This document shows positions 16,519 to 24,588 of a stretch of DNA of 64,000 bases, piece by piece. This DNA comes from Xanthomarina sp035306605 (lineage in GTDB: Bacteria > Bacteroidota > Bacteroidia > Flavobacteriales > Flavobacteriaceae): NCBI GenBank assembly GCA_035306605.1, contig DATGNR010000075.1; one strand, given 5' to 3'. The position numbers were made by a program, and so were the translations under genes. Within the stretch, counting starts at the first letter, position 1. Each line of letters begins with the position of its first letter. Under the pieces are notes generated by a model, which had not been told where the DNA came from, made no database searches, and was given only the letters and a program-made list of their open reading frames with translations.

Positions 16519-17553
16519 ATGAAAGCAAACTATCAGAAATATATTTTAAATTTTAAACAAGCAAGTGGCACTTCTAGAGGTGTTTTGAAAACTAAGGAAA
16601 CTTGGTTTATAATACTTGAAAAAGACGGAAAAATAGGAGTGGGAGAGTGCGGTTTATTCCGAGGTTTGAGTGCAGACGATGTATCACATTATGAAGATAT
16701 TTTAAAATGGACCTGTTTAAATATTCATTTAGGCTTGCAAGTTTTATTAGATGAGCTCTATAAGTTTCCAAGTATTCAATTTGGTCTGGAAACAGCTTTT
16801 GCTTCATTTAATAGCGATGACCGTTTTAATATTTTTCCATCAGAATTTACTCAAGGAGCAGATGCTATTCCTATAAATGGATTGATTTGGATGGGCTCAG
16901 AATCCTTCATGAAAGAACAGATAAAAGATAAAATCCAAGCAGGCTTTTCATGTATAAAAATGAAAATTGGAGCTATCGATTTTCAAACTGAGTTGGATCT
17001 TTTAAAATCTATAAGAAAAGAATTTACTTCTAAAGACATTGAATTGCGTGTAGATGCCAATGGTGCATTTCCTCCATCAGAAGCATTAGAGAAATTAAAA
17101 ACACTTTCAGAGTTTGACATTCATTCTATAGAACAACCAATAAAACAAGGTCAAATTGAAGAAATGGCAAATTTGTGTGAAAAAACACCTTTAGCAATTG
17201 CTTTAGATGAAGAATTGATTGGCATTTTTTCAAAAGAAAAAAAGAAGACCTTACTCCAAACCATAAAACCACAATATATAATTTTAAAACCTAGTTTAGT
17301 TGGTGGTTATGCCGGAAGTCAGGAGTGGATCGACTTAGCAGAAAATCAGAATGCTGGTTGGTGGATTACAAGTGCTTTAGAAAGTAATGTAGGCTTGAAT
17401 GCTATTGCACAATGGACTTACATCTTGAAAAGCACGATGCCACAAGGCCTTGGAACGGGGAGCTTATTTACCAATAATTTTGCATCTCCTTTACAAGTAA
17501 AAAATGGTACATTGCAATATCAAAAAAATAAAAACTGGAATTTTAATTTATAA
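16519..17553 (+). CDS. menC: o-Succinylbenzoate synthase
   Basis: A 344-residue enolase-superfamily dehydratase that converts SHCHC to o-succinylbenzoate. The barrel motifs are in order: CIKMKIGAIDF with the catalytic KxK, ELRVDANGAF (metal Asp), SIEQPI (metal Glu), ALDEEL (metal Asp/Glu) and IILKPSLVGG with the second catalytic lysine. The start at 16519 (MKANYQKYIL) is used because a promoter element overlaps the longer frame and the family begins with this beta-strand. The CPBP protease gene follows after three bases, and menE after that, so the three appear to form an operon. Confidence 0.9.
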   Translation: MKANYQKYILNFKQASGTSRGVLKTKETWFIILEKDGKIGVGECGLFRGLSADDVSHYEDILKWTCLNIHLGLQVLLDELYKFPSIQFGLETAFASFNSDDRFNIFPSEFTQGADAIPINGLIWMGSESFMKEQIKDKIQAGFSCIKMKIGAIDFQTELDLLKSIRKEFTSKDIELRVDANGAFPPSEALEKLKTLSEFDIHSIEQPIKQGQIEEMANLCEKTPLAIALDEELIGIFSKEKKKTLLQTIKPQYIILKPSLVGGYAGSQEWIDLAENQNAGWWITSALESNVGLNAIAQWTYILKSTMPQGLGTGSLFTNNFASPLQVKNGTLQYQKNKNWNFNL

Positions 17554-17556
17554 TCT

Positions 17557-18555
17557 ATGTATATAGCACAAGCTTTTAATGCGTTACACGACTGGTGGCG
17601 ATATTTGGTAGGAACTATTTTAATTTTTATTGCCGTTGTAATTGGGCAAATTCCATTTACAGTAGCCGTGTTTATGAAGGCTATGAGTGATGGAGAAAGC
17701 ATTTTTGGTTTAGATGAAACCAAAATGATGACCATGCTAGAGCCCAATTTAAACTTGTTTTTGATGTTACTATCATTTGCCATTGGATTAGTAGGACTGT
17801 TTTTGGTAGTAAAACTTATTCATCAACAAAGTATTACGTCTTTAACAACAGCCAGACCTAAGATTGACTGGAAAAGAATTTGGTTTGCTTTTATCCTTTG
17901 GGGCGTTATTAGTTCTGGATTTATTCTATTTGATTATTTTTTAACTCCTGAAGATTATCAAGTTAATTTTAAAATGCAGCCTTTCATTATTTTATGTGTT
18001 ATTGCTGTTGTTTTAGTTCCCTTGCAAACCAGTTTTGAGGAATACCTGTTTAGAGGTTATTTAATGCAAGGTATAGGGGTTTTAGCAAAGAATAAATGGG
18101 TTCCATTATTAACTACTTCGGTTGTTTTTGGAATGTTGCACATTGCCAATCCAGAAGTAGATAAATTAGGCTACGTAATTATGGTCTATTATATAGGTAC
18201 AGGTTTATTTTTAGGAATTATGACCTTAATGGATGAAGGTATGGAGTTAGCATTGGGGTTTCATGCGGCCAATAACTTGTTTACAGCCCTATTGGTTACG
18301 GCTGATTGGACTGCTTTTCAAACCCATTCAGTATTAAAGGATATGTCTGAACCTACTTCAGCAAGTTTTACTGAAATATTCATGCCGGTTTTTATAGTGT
18401 TTCCTTTGTTGTTGTTCATTTTTTCTAAAAAATACAATTGGACTAATTGGAAAGATAAATTGTTTGGTACCGTTGAAGCCCCTCTTATTGAAAACACGGT
18501 AAATAAAACAGTTTTTGAACAATCAGTAATGGAAGAAAATAACAACCGAGAATAG
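17557..18555 (+). CDS. CPBP family intramembrane metalloprotease (CAAX protease-like)
   Basis: A 332-residue membrane protein with about eight hydrophobic segments. The CPBP (CaaX protease and bacteriocin-processing) motifs are intact: EEYLFRGYL (EExxxxR), FGMLHIAN (FxxxH) and GFHAANN (HxxxN), all expected to line the intramembrane active site. It ends in a short charged cytoplasmic tail. It lies exactly between menC and menE with three- and five-base gaps, so it is co-expressed with menaquinone synthesis. A functional link is unproven, and its substrate is unknown. Confidence 0.87.
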   Translation: MYIAQAFNALHDWWRYLVGTILIFIAVVIGQIPFTVAVFMKAMSDGESIFGLDETKMMTMLEPNLNLFLMLLSFAIGLVGLFLVVKLIHQQSITSLTTARPKIDWKRIWFAFILWGVISSGFILFDYFLTPEDYQVNFKMQPFIILCVIAVVLVPLQTSFEEYLFRGYLMQGIGVLAKNKWVPLLTTSVVFGMLHIANPEVDKLGYVIMVYYIGTGLFLGIMTLMDEGMELALGFHAANNLFTALLVTADWTAFQTHSVLKDMSEPTSASFTEIFMPVFIVFPLLLFIFSKKYNWTNWKDKLFGTVEAPLIENTVNKTVFEQSVMEENNNRE

Positions 18556-18560
18556 AAGTT

Positions 18561-19634
18561 ATGATTCCTAATTACGATAAAGTACACAACAGATTTAAAT
18601 TAAATAATAAAAGCTATACTCGCGAGGAGTTAAATGAAGTTGCTTATAGTTTTATAAAAGAAGGAAAACCATTTCAAAAGGTTTTAGGCGATTTTCTAGC
18701 TGATTGGTTGGATCCAAAAGATTATATAAAAACCAAAACTTCAGGCACTACTGGAAAGCCAAAAGTTATAAAAATAAAAAAGCAAGCTATGGTTTATTCA
18801 GCTATAGCAACAGGAAATTATTTTGGTTTAAAACCTGGCGATAGAGCGTTGCATTGTTTGCCTACTGAATTTATTGCAGGAAAAATGATGTTAGTTCGGG
18901 CTATTATTTTAGGGTTACAATTAGATGTTGTAGAACCGGGAACTGTCTTAAGTTTTAGCTCTAAAAAGCATTACAGTTTTGGAGCTATGGTTCCAATGCA
19001 AGTGCAGTTTAACTTAAAAAAGCTAACACATATTAATAAGCTGATTGTTGGTGGAGCTCCTATGTCATCTGAACTCATTGAGAAATTACAAGGATTACCA
19101 ACAAAAGTTTATGCTACTTATGGCATGACAGAAACTATTACACATATTGCTGTTAAGAAGTTAAATAATTATGAAACTGATCAGGTAAATAACGCCTATT
19201 ACCAAACGCTTCCAAACATTAAAATTTCTCAAGACGAAAGAGACTGTTTGGTAATTGAAGCACCACAGCTTACTAAGGATAAAATTATTACTAATGATGT
19301 GGTTAAATTGCATTCAGAAACCTCTTTTGAATGGTTAGGAAGAATAGACAATGTGATAAATTCTGGAGGGATTAAGTTTTATCCAGAACAAATAGAGGAA
19401 AAATTAAAAGGGAAGATTCCTAATCGATTTTTTATAGCTGCAGAAGAAGATAGTAAATTAGGTGAGAAGTTAATTCTTGTTTTAGAAGGAGATAACAATC
19501 AGTTACCAACTTCGGTATTTGATTATCTAGATACTTACGAAAGACCAAAAGTAGTTTATGCCGTACCCAAATTTCACGAAACTACTTCGGGTAAAATTCA
19601 GCGATTAAAAACAATAGCTAGCATTAAAAAATAA
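18561..19634 (+). CDS. menE: o-Succinylbenzoate--CoA ligase
   Basis: A 357-residue adenylate-forming enzyme activating o-succinylbenzoate to its CoA ester, the substrate of MenB. Motifs: the P-loop-like KTSGTTGKPKVIK (about 55-67), a YATYGMTET A5 motif, WLGRIDNVINSGGIKFYPEQIE (A7/A8 hinge), and the C-terminal KIQR lysine. It is clearly shorter than the roughly 450-residue enterobacterial enzyme, but all core motifs are present; short MenE proteins are usual in Bacteroidota. It is the last gene of menC-CPBP-menE, and its stop is two bases from the stop of the convergent DoxX gene. Confidence 0.9.
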   Translation: MIPNYDKVHNRFKLNNKSYTREELNEVAYSFIKEGKPFQKVLGDFLADWLDPKDYIKTKTSGTTGKPKVIKIKKQAMVYSAIATGNYFGLKPGDRALHCLPTEFIAGKMMLVRAIILGLQLDVVEPGTVLSFSSKKHYSFGAMVPMQVQFNLKKLTHINKLIVGGAPMSSELIEKLQGLPTKVYATYGMTETITHIAVKKLNNYETDQVNNAYYQTLPNIKISQDERDCLVIEAPQLTKDKIITNDVVKLHSETSFEWLGRIDNVINSGGIKFYPEQIEEKLKGKIPNRFFIAAEEDSKLGEKLILVLEGDNNQLPTSVFDYLDTYERPKVVYAVPKFHETTSGKIQRLKTIASIKK

Positions 19635-19636
19635 AA

Positions 19637-20059
19637 TTACTGTTGCATTTTAAAATAGTAATCTGCCGAGTGTTTTCCTGAACCGTAAAAAACAAAAAAC
19701 GCACATGCTAATAAAGTAAAACTAGCTAGTATGAAATTAAGCGCAATAAATTCTCCCATAAAATTGATGAGAATGGCACCAATTAAAATTGGAATTTGAA
19801 CAATTATAGCCCATCTAGTCAATAAGCCAAAAGTTATCAAAATTCCGCCAACTAAATGTGCAGAAGCTACATAATGAGCCAAAATCATACTTCCTGCATA
19901 CGTATTCAAAGGCTTGATTAATTCCACTAGGAGTTCTGTATTAGACACAAAATGGACGCCTTTCATAAATAGAAAAACGCCCAATGCTATTCTTAAAACA
20001 TCTAATGGGTAATAGGAATGTTCGTTAGCCCATTTGTTTAATGTTTTTATTGTTCCCAT
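19637..20059 (-). CDS. DoxX family membrane protein
   Basis: A 140-residue, four-helix DoxX-family protein. It begins at MGTIKTLNKW; the helices are near 20-37, 58-80, 84-105 and 108-128, with the family pattern RIALGVFLFMKG and HLVGGILITFGLLTRWA. An in-frame extension to 20179 would overlap the carboxylase gene and add a non-family N-terminus, so the ATG at 20059 is preferred. It lies just downstream of the acyl-CoA carboxylase on the same strand, 58 bases away. DoxX proteins influence membrane redox and quinone-related processes, but this one's role is unknown. Confidence 0.8.
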   Translation of the reverse strand: MGTIKTLNKWANEHSYYPLDVLRIALGVFLFMKGVHFVSNTELLVELIKPLNTYAGSMILAHYVASAHLVGGILITFGLLTRWAIIVQIPILIGAILINFMGEFIALNFILASFTLLACAFFVFYGSGKHSADYYFKMQQ

Positions 20060-20117
20060 GACTGAAGTGTTTGATGTACAGTCATTAAGGTACGAAATTT
20101 TGTCGTATAATGAAAGC

Positions 20118-21746
20118 TTAAACCTGAATAACTCCCAAGTTAAATTTTTTCTCAATAGGAGCGTGGTTAGCTGCTTCAATTCCCATACTTATCCATTTTC
20201 TAGACTCTAATGGGTCTATTATGGCATCTGTCCAAATTCTAGATGCTGCATAATAAGGAGACACTTGTTTGTCGTATCTGTCTTTTATTTTATTGAATAA
20301 TTCGTCTTCTTTTTCTTTGGTAATTACTTCGCCTTTCTTTTTTAATGAAGCTGTTTCAATTTGCAGTAACACTTTTGCAGCACTATTTCCACTCATTACA
20401 GCTAATTCGGCACTTGGCCAAGCTACTATCAGTCTAGGATCGTAGGCTTTTCCGCACATGGCGTAATTTCCAGCTCCATAACTATTTCCAAGAATAATGG
20501 TGAATTTAGGAACAACACTATTGCTTACGGCATTTACCATTTTAGCGCCATCTTTAATAATACCTCCATGTTCGCTTTTACTACCTACCATGAAACCTGT
20601 TACATCTTGTAAGAATACTAATGGAATCTTCTTTTGGTTGCAATTAGCAATAAATCTAGTGGCTTTATCTGCGCTATCGTTATAAATAACACCACCAAAC
20701 TGCATTTCGCCTTGTTTGGTTTTTACTAGTTTTCTTTGGTTTGCAACAATTCCAACTGCCCAACCATCAATTCTAGCGTAGGCTGTAATTATTGTTTTTC
20801 CATATCCAGCCTTATATTCATCAAATTCAGAGTTATCTACTAAGCGCTTAATAATTTCATACATATCGTATTGGTCAGCACGTGATTTAGGGATAATTCC
20901 GTAAATATCTTCTTGTTTTTCTTTTGGTTTTTTTGATTCAGTTCGGTTAAATCCAGCTTTATCAAAATCACCTATTTTATCCACTATGTTTTTAATTCTA
21001 TCTAAAGCATCCTTATCATCTTTAGCTTTGTAATCGGTAACTCCAGATATTTCGCAATGGGTCGTTGCACCTCCAAGAGTTTCATTGTCAATAGACTCTC
21101 CAATAGCTGCTTTTACTAAATAACTTCCTGCTAAAAAGATACTTCCAGTTTTATCTACTATCATGGCTTCGTCGCTCATAATAGGTAAATAGGCACCTCC
21201 AGCTACACAACTTCCCATAACAGCAGCAATTTGTGTAATTCCTAAACTACTCATAATGGCGTTGTTTCTAAAGATACGTCCAAAATGTTCTTTGTCTGGA
21301 AAAATTTCATCTTGCATTGGTAAGTAAACTCCAGCTGAATCCACCAAATAAATAATAGGTAGCCTATTTTCTATAGCTATTTCTTGAGCACGTAAATTTT
21401 TCTTTCCAGTAATAGGGAACCATGCTCCAGCTTTAACGGTGGCATCGTTTGCAACAACCATACATTGCTTTCCTTGTATATAACCAATTTTAACTACCAC
21501 ACCACCAGATGGGCAACCTCCATGCTCTTCATACATGTCTTCACCAGCAAAGGCAGCAATTTCTATACTATCTCTCTTAGCATCTAAAAGGTAGTCTATT
21601 CGTTCTCGAGCTGTCATTTTACCTTTGGCATGATGTTTTTCAATATTCTTTTTTCCGCCTCCTAATTTTACTTGGGCAAAACGTTTTTTTAAATCTGAAA
21701 CTAAAAGTTTATTGTGATCTTCGTTTTTGTTGAAGTTAATGTCCAT
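20118..21746 (-). CDS. Acyl-CoA carboxylase, carboxyltransferase beta subunit (methylcrotonyl-CoA-type)
   Basis: A 542-residue carboxyltransferase of the PccB/MccB family, transferring CO2 from biotin to an acyl-CoA. The N-terminal half has GKMTARERIDYLLD, GGCPSGGVVVKIG, LVDSAGVYLPMQ and CVAGGAYLP (acyl-CoA oxyanion region). The C-terminal half carries LVFLQDVTGFMVG, GNSYGAGNYAMCG and AWPSAELAVM. The combination VYLPMQDEIFPDKEHFGRIF is typical of methylcrotonyl-CoA carboxylase (leucine degradation), so that substrate is favoured over propionyl-CoA. No biotin-carrying alpha subunit lies next to it, so the partner must be encoded elsewhere. Confidence 0.88.
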   Translation of the reverse strand: MDINFNKNEDHNKLLVSDLKKRFAQVKLGGGKKNIEKHHAKGKMTARERIDYLLDAKRDSIEIAAFAGEDMYEEHGGCPSGGVVVKIGYIQGKQCMVVANDATVKAGAWFPITGKKNLRAQEIAIENRLPIIYLVDSAGVYLPMQDEIFPDKEHFGRIFRNNAIMSSLGITQIAAVMGSCVAGGAYLPIMSDEAMIVDKTGSIFLAGSYLVKAAIGESIDNETLGGATTHCEISGVTDYKAKDDKDALDRIKNIVDKIGDFDKAGFNRTESKKPKEKQEDIYGIIPKSRADQYDMYEIIKRLVDNSEFDEYKAGYGKTIITAYARIDGWAVGIVANQRKLVKTKQGEMQFGGVIYNDSADKATRFIANCNQKKIPLVFLQDVTGFMVGSKSEHGGIIKDGAKMVNAVSNSVVPKFTIILGNSYGAGNYAMCGKAYDPRLIVAWPSAELAVMSGNSAAKVLLQIETASLKKKGEVITKEKEDELFNKIKDRYDKQVSPYYAASRIWTDAIIDPLESRKWISMGIEAANHAPIEKKFNLGVIQV

Positions 21747-21859
21747 AGAAATGTTTATTTGGGACGAATTTACAAAAGAAGAACATAGTTTAAAAGCGAA
21801 TATTTTGTTAAATAATATTACATGGTAATAGTTGCCTAGGTAAATAAAATAATTTATTG

Positions 21860-21867
21860 TAAATTTG
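21860..21867 (+). promoter_or_regulatory. -7 element of the redox-stress operon (TAAATTTG)
   Basis: An exact TAnnTTTG match 24 bases before the ATG at 21892. TTG at 21832-21834 is a possible -33 at a long 25-base spacing. An in-frame TTG at 21865 lies inside this element and is not the start. Confidence 0.5.
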
Positions 21868-21891
21868 CCTCCTAGAAATAAAAATATATTT

Positions 21892-22248
21892 ATGAAAAAG
21901 AATAAGATTATCTATTACGTAGCCACCGGTCTGTTAACTGTTTTGTTGTTGTTCTCAGCAGGTATGTATTTTTTTAATTATGATGAAGTAGCACAAATGT
22001 TTGTTAGCTTCGGATATCCAACTTATATTATTTACCCATACGCTGTGGCTAAACTATTAGGTTTAGCGGTAATTTGGAACCCTAATTTTAATACCATTAA
22101 AGAATGGGCTTACTCAGCTTTCTTTTTTGCCTTTATTTTGGCATTCTTTGCGCATTTCATGATTAATGACGGGGAGCATTTTTCGGCTTTACTGGCGTTG
22201 GTTTTATTAATAGTGTCTTATATTTATAGCAAAAAAACACAAAAATAG
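21892..22248 (+). CDS. DoxX-like small membrane protein
   Basis: A 118-residue protein with four hydrophobic helices (about 5-25, 45-62, 68-88 and 93-112). It matches the DoxX-like group through MYFFNYDEVAQMFVSFGYPTYIIY followed by a KLLGLAVIW helix and a FFAFILAFFAHF helix. The start at 21892 (MKKNKIIYYV) is placed after the promoter element. The flavin-reductase fusion gene begins two bases after its stop, so it opens a four-gene operon with that fusion, a MarR regulator and a pirin. Together these suggest defence against quinones or electrophiles, but this protein's own activity is unknown. Confidence 0.8.
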   Translation: MKKNKIIYYVATGLLTVLLLFSAGMYFFNYDEVAQMFVSFGYPTYIIYPYAVAKLLGLAVIWNPNFNTIKEWAYSAFFFAFILAFFAHFMINDGEHFSALLALVLLIVSYIYSKKTQK

Positions 22249-22249
22249 T

Positions 22250-23065
22250 ATGAAGAAAATTATAGCATTGGCAGGTAGTAATAGTAAGAAATCAATGAAT
22301 AAAAAATTAGCAACTTATGCAGCTTCTTTGGTAGAAGACGTAGAAGTGAAAATTTTAGATTTAAATGATTTTGATGTTCCGTTATTTGGTGTCGACTTAG
22401 AAGCTGAAATGGGACATCCAGAAAATGCTAAAAAGCTTTTTGAAGAAATTAAAAATTCAGATGGAATAATTCTTTCGTTAGCCGAACATAACGGTGCTTA
22501 CACTGCAGTTTTTAAGAATTTATTCGATTGGATGTCTCGAATTAATTCAAAAACATTTCACAAGAAGCCCATGTTGTTAATGGCTGCATCGCCAGGAGGT
22601 AGAGGTGGAGCTTCTGTTTTAGCTATGGCTAAAGATAGGTTTCGTTTTCATGACGGAAATATAGTAGCAGAATATTCATTACCATTTTTTGCAGATAATT
22701 TCTCAGAGGGAAAAATAACTAATGAAGAGTTAAACTATAAACTTCTGGAGGAAGTTAAACGTTTTAAAGAAAGTGTTTTTGCTTTGCAAATACAACATAC
22801 AGAAACAGGAAAAGAAGGAAAGTTCTATATAGAAATTGATGGTGTTCAGGTAGCTGAAATGACGTATAAGTATTTAGATACTAACAAAATTGATATAAAT
22901 CATACTGAAGTAGATCCTTCTTTAAAGGGGCAAGGAATTGGATATAAACTTATTGAAAAAGCAGTTGCATTTATGCAAGCAAAAGACTTAAAAGCTGCAC
23001 CTTCATGTTCATACGCAGCCGCTGTATTTAATAAAAAAGAGGAGTACGCCGAAAGGTTAGCTTAA
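22250..23065 (+). CDS. NADPH-dependent FMN reductase fused to a YjdJ-type GNAT domain
   Basis: 271 residues in two parts. Residues 1 to about 180 are a flavodoxin-like NADPH:FMN/quinone reductase: AGSNSKKSMNKKLA is the phosphate-binding loop, LSLAEHNGAYTAVFKN contacts flavin, and AASPGGRGGASVLA is characteristic. Residues about 188-271 are a small GNAT-like domain: GKFYIEIDGVQVAEMTYK, HTEVDPSLKGQGIGYKLIEKA with the acetyl-CoA Q/RGxGxG-type loop, and a C-terminal FNKKEEYAERL that resembles the YjdJ-type end. One uninterrupted frame covers both. These domains normally occur as separate proteins, so a fusion is unusual. Both halves look intact; the acceptor of the acetyl group is unknown. Confidence 0.82.
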   Translation: MKKIIALAGSNSKKSMNKKLATYAASLVEDVEVKILDLNDFDVPLFGVDLEAEMGHPENAKKLFEEIKNSDGIILSLAEHNGAYTAVFKNLFDWMSRINSKTFHKKPMLLMAASPGGRGGASVLAMAKDRFRFHDGNIVAEYSLPFFADNFSEGKITNEELNYKLLEEVKRFKESVFALQIQHTETGKEGKFYIEIDGVQVAEMTYKYLDTNKIDINHTEVDPSLKGQGIGYKLIEKAVAFMQAKDLKAAPSCSYAAAVFNKKEEYAERLA

Positions 23066-23075
23066 ACTTAAAATT

Positions 23076-23516
23076 ATGGGAGATATTTCTAAAGACATAC
23101 AATCTACCTTTCCAAGTAATAAAGTAAAAACAATGATTAACATTCTGTTTACTTCAAATTGGATAAGTAGTTATCAAAACTCTTTTTTTAAACCATTCAA
23201 TATTTCAGCACAACAGTACAATATTTTAAGAATATTAAAAGGAGCTGGAAAGCCGTTAAAGGTTCAAACTATTAAAGAGCGAATGATAGAAAGATCCCCA
23301 AACCTTACCCGATTAATGGATAAGTTGTATGCTAAAGATTTTATTGAACGCACACCTTGCTCGACCGATAGACGAGTAGTACATATAGAAATCACGAAAC
23401 AAGGATTGGATTTACTTGAAGATATTTCTAAGGCAGATCAGCAAGATTTACTTAAAAACTTAACCGAAGAGGAAGTGATTCAATTGAGTAACTTATTAGA
23501 TAAATTAAGATTTTGA
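23076..23516 (+). CDS. MarR family transcriptional regulator
   Basis: A 146-residue winged-helix regulator of the MarR type. The DNA-recognition helix is near 68-83 (IERSPNLTRLMDKLYA), followed by the wing FIERTPCSTDRRVVHIEIT with the family's DRR motif, and flanking dimerisation helices. The only cysteine, C95, lies in the wing next to DRR. MarR proteins of the quinone- or peroxide-sensing type use a single cysteine, though usually nearer the N-terminus, so redox sensing is only a possibility. It sits between the reductase fusion and the pirin gene and probably controls its own operon. Confidence 0.88.
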   Translation: MGDISKDIQSTFPSNKVKTMINILFTSNWISSYQNSFFKPFNISAQQYNILRILKGAGKPLKVQTIKERMIERSPNLTRLMDKLYAKDFIERTPCSTDRRVVHIEITKQGLDLLEDISKADQQDLLKNLTEEEVIQLSNLLDKLRF

Positions 23517-24232
23517 AAACAATAGTACATAAAGCAGATAGTAGAGGTTTTGCAAATCATGGATGGTTACAAGCCAATCATTCGTTTAGTTTTGCAAGCT
23601 ATTTCGATAATGATAAAATTCATTTTGGGGCTTTACGTGTTTTAAACGACGATATTATTGCGCCAAAAATGGGGTTTGGAAATCACCCACACGAGAATAT
23701 GGAAATTATTACCATTCCGTTAAGCGGTGTTTTGAAGCATCGTGACAACATGCAACAAGATTGGCAAGAAGTTTTGCCAGGTGAAGTGCAAGTTATGAGT
23801 GCTGGAACTGGTGTGGAACATTCAGAAATAAATGGGTCGGAAAATACTCATTTGAGTCTATTTCAAATTTGGATAATTCCTAATAAACAGAGTGTAAAAC
23901 CACGTTATGAACAAAAGGCCTTTCCAGAAGCAGATAGGAAAAATAAACTTCAAACCTTAGTAACTTCTATAGATGAACAACATGAGGGAAGTTTAAAAAT
24001 TCATCAAGATGCTATTGTTGCAAGAATTGATTTAGACAAAGGACAGACTTTCGATTACACCTTAAAAAGTGGAAATCATGGTGTTTATATTATGAATATA
24101 TTCGGAAATGTAACTATTGAAAACGAAATTTTAGAAAGTAGGGATGCTATTGGTGTATCGGAAACAGATGCTATAACCATCAAAGCAAACGATGAATCCG
24201 GATTGCTTTTACTTGAAGTTCCGATGATTTAA
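23513..24232 (+). CDS. Pirin family protein (cupin; quercetinase-like)
   Basis: A 239-residue bicupin with the pirin signature: WLQANHSFSFASYFD at the start, then GNHPHENMEIITIPLSG with the two metal histidines, and GTGVEHSEIN with the third histidine and glutamate. Bacterial pirins bind iron, and some have quercetin 2,3-dioxygenase activity. The best start is a TTG at 23513 that overlaps the MarR stop (TTGA); it gives MKTIVHKADSRGF, the expected N-terminus, and no ATG is suitable. It is the last gene of the DoxX-like/reductase/MarR/pirin operon and is followed by a hairpin terminator. Confidence 0.88.
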   Translation: MKTIVHKADSRGFANHGWLQANHSFSFASYFDNDKIHFGALRVLNDDIIAPKMGFGNHPHENMEIITIPLSGVLKHRDNMQQDWQEVLPGEVQVMSAGTGVEHSEINGSENTHLSLFQIWIIPNKQSVKPRYEQKAFPEADRKNKLQTLVTSIDEQHEGSLKIHQDAIVARIDLDKGQTFDYTLKSGNHGVYIMNIFGNVTIENEILESRDAIGVSETDAITIKANDESGLLLLEVPMI

Positions 24233-24253
24233 TGACTAATCTTTCAAATTATC

Positions 24254-24280
24254 AAAAAACACCTCTAGGGGTGTTTTTAT
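24254..24280 (+). terminator. Intrinsic terminator of the pirin operon
   Basis: AAAAACACC (24255-24263) pairs with GGTGTTTTT (24270-24278); the right arm ends in five T. Confidence 0.85.
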
Positions 24281-24330
24281 TGTTTTAAATCACGATATTT
24301 GCTTTCTACTAATTATAAAATTACAGATAT

Positions 24331-24513
24331 ATGGCAATGAATAAAAATACGGTTTTAGCTTGGGCTACGTGGGTAATGATTTTTGTAGGTCTGGCATTAA
24401 TAGCTCTTGGAGCTTTTAGATACGATGATGTTGCAGGTTGGGGATTTGCAGCCGTTGGAATCGGTTTTTTTGCAGTGGCTTGGGTGTTTAACGCCTTAAA
24501 GGGTCGTGTGTAA
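24331..24513 (+). CDS. CAL67264-type small membrane protein
   Basis: A 60-residue protein with two hydrophobic helices (about 8-27 and 33-54) and almost no soluble part; the short loop reads RYDDVAGW. The pattern matches the small CAL67264-type family of Flavobacteriia, which has no known function. Translation may start at the first ATG (24331) or at the ATG two codons later (24337). It stands alone between the pirin terminator and ettA, 75 bases upstream of the latter. Confidence 0.75.
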   Translation: MAMNKNTVLAWATWVMIFVGLALIALGAFRYDDVAGWGFAAVGIGFFAVAWVFNALKGRV

Positions 24514-24588
24514 ATTATTCACCAATAAATTTTTAATTGGAAGTTCAAACCAATTAACTTATTAACTCAATAACAATTATCTATTAAT

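Noticed and set aside
18561..19634. MenE as a truncated gene because it is about 100 residues shorter than the E. coli protein
   Set aside because: All adenylation motifs and the C-terminal lysine are present; short MenE is usual in this phylum.
20060..20179. Extension of the DoxX protein into the carboxylase gene
   Set aside because: It would overlap the end of a clear gene on the same strand, and the first 40 residues are not DoxX-like.
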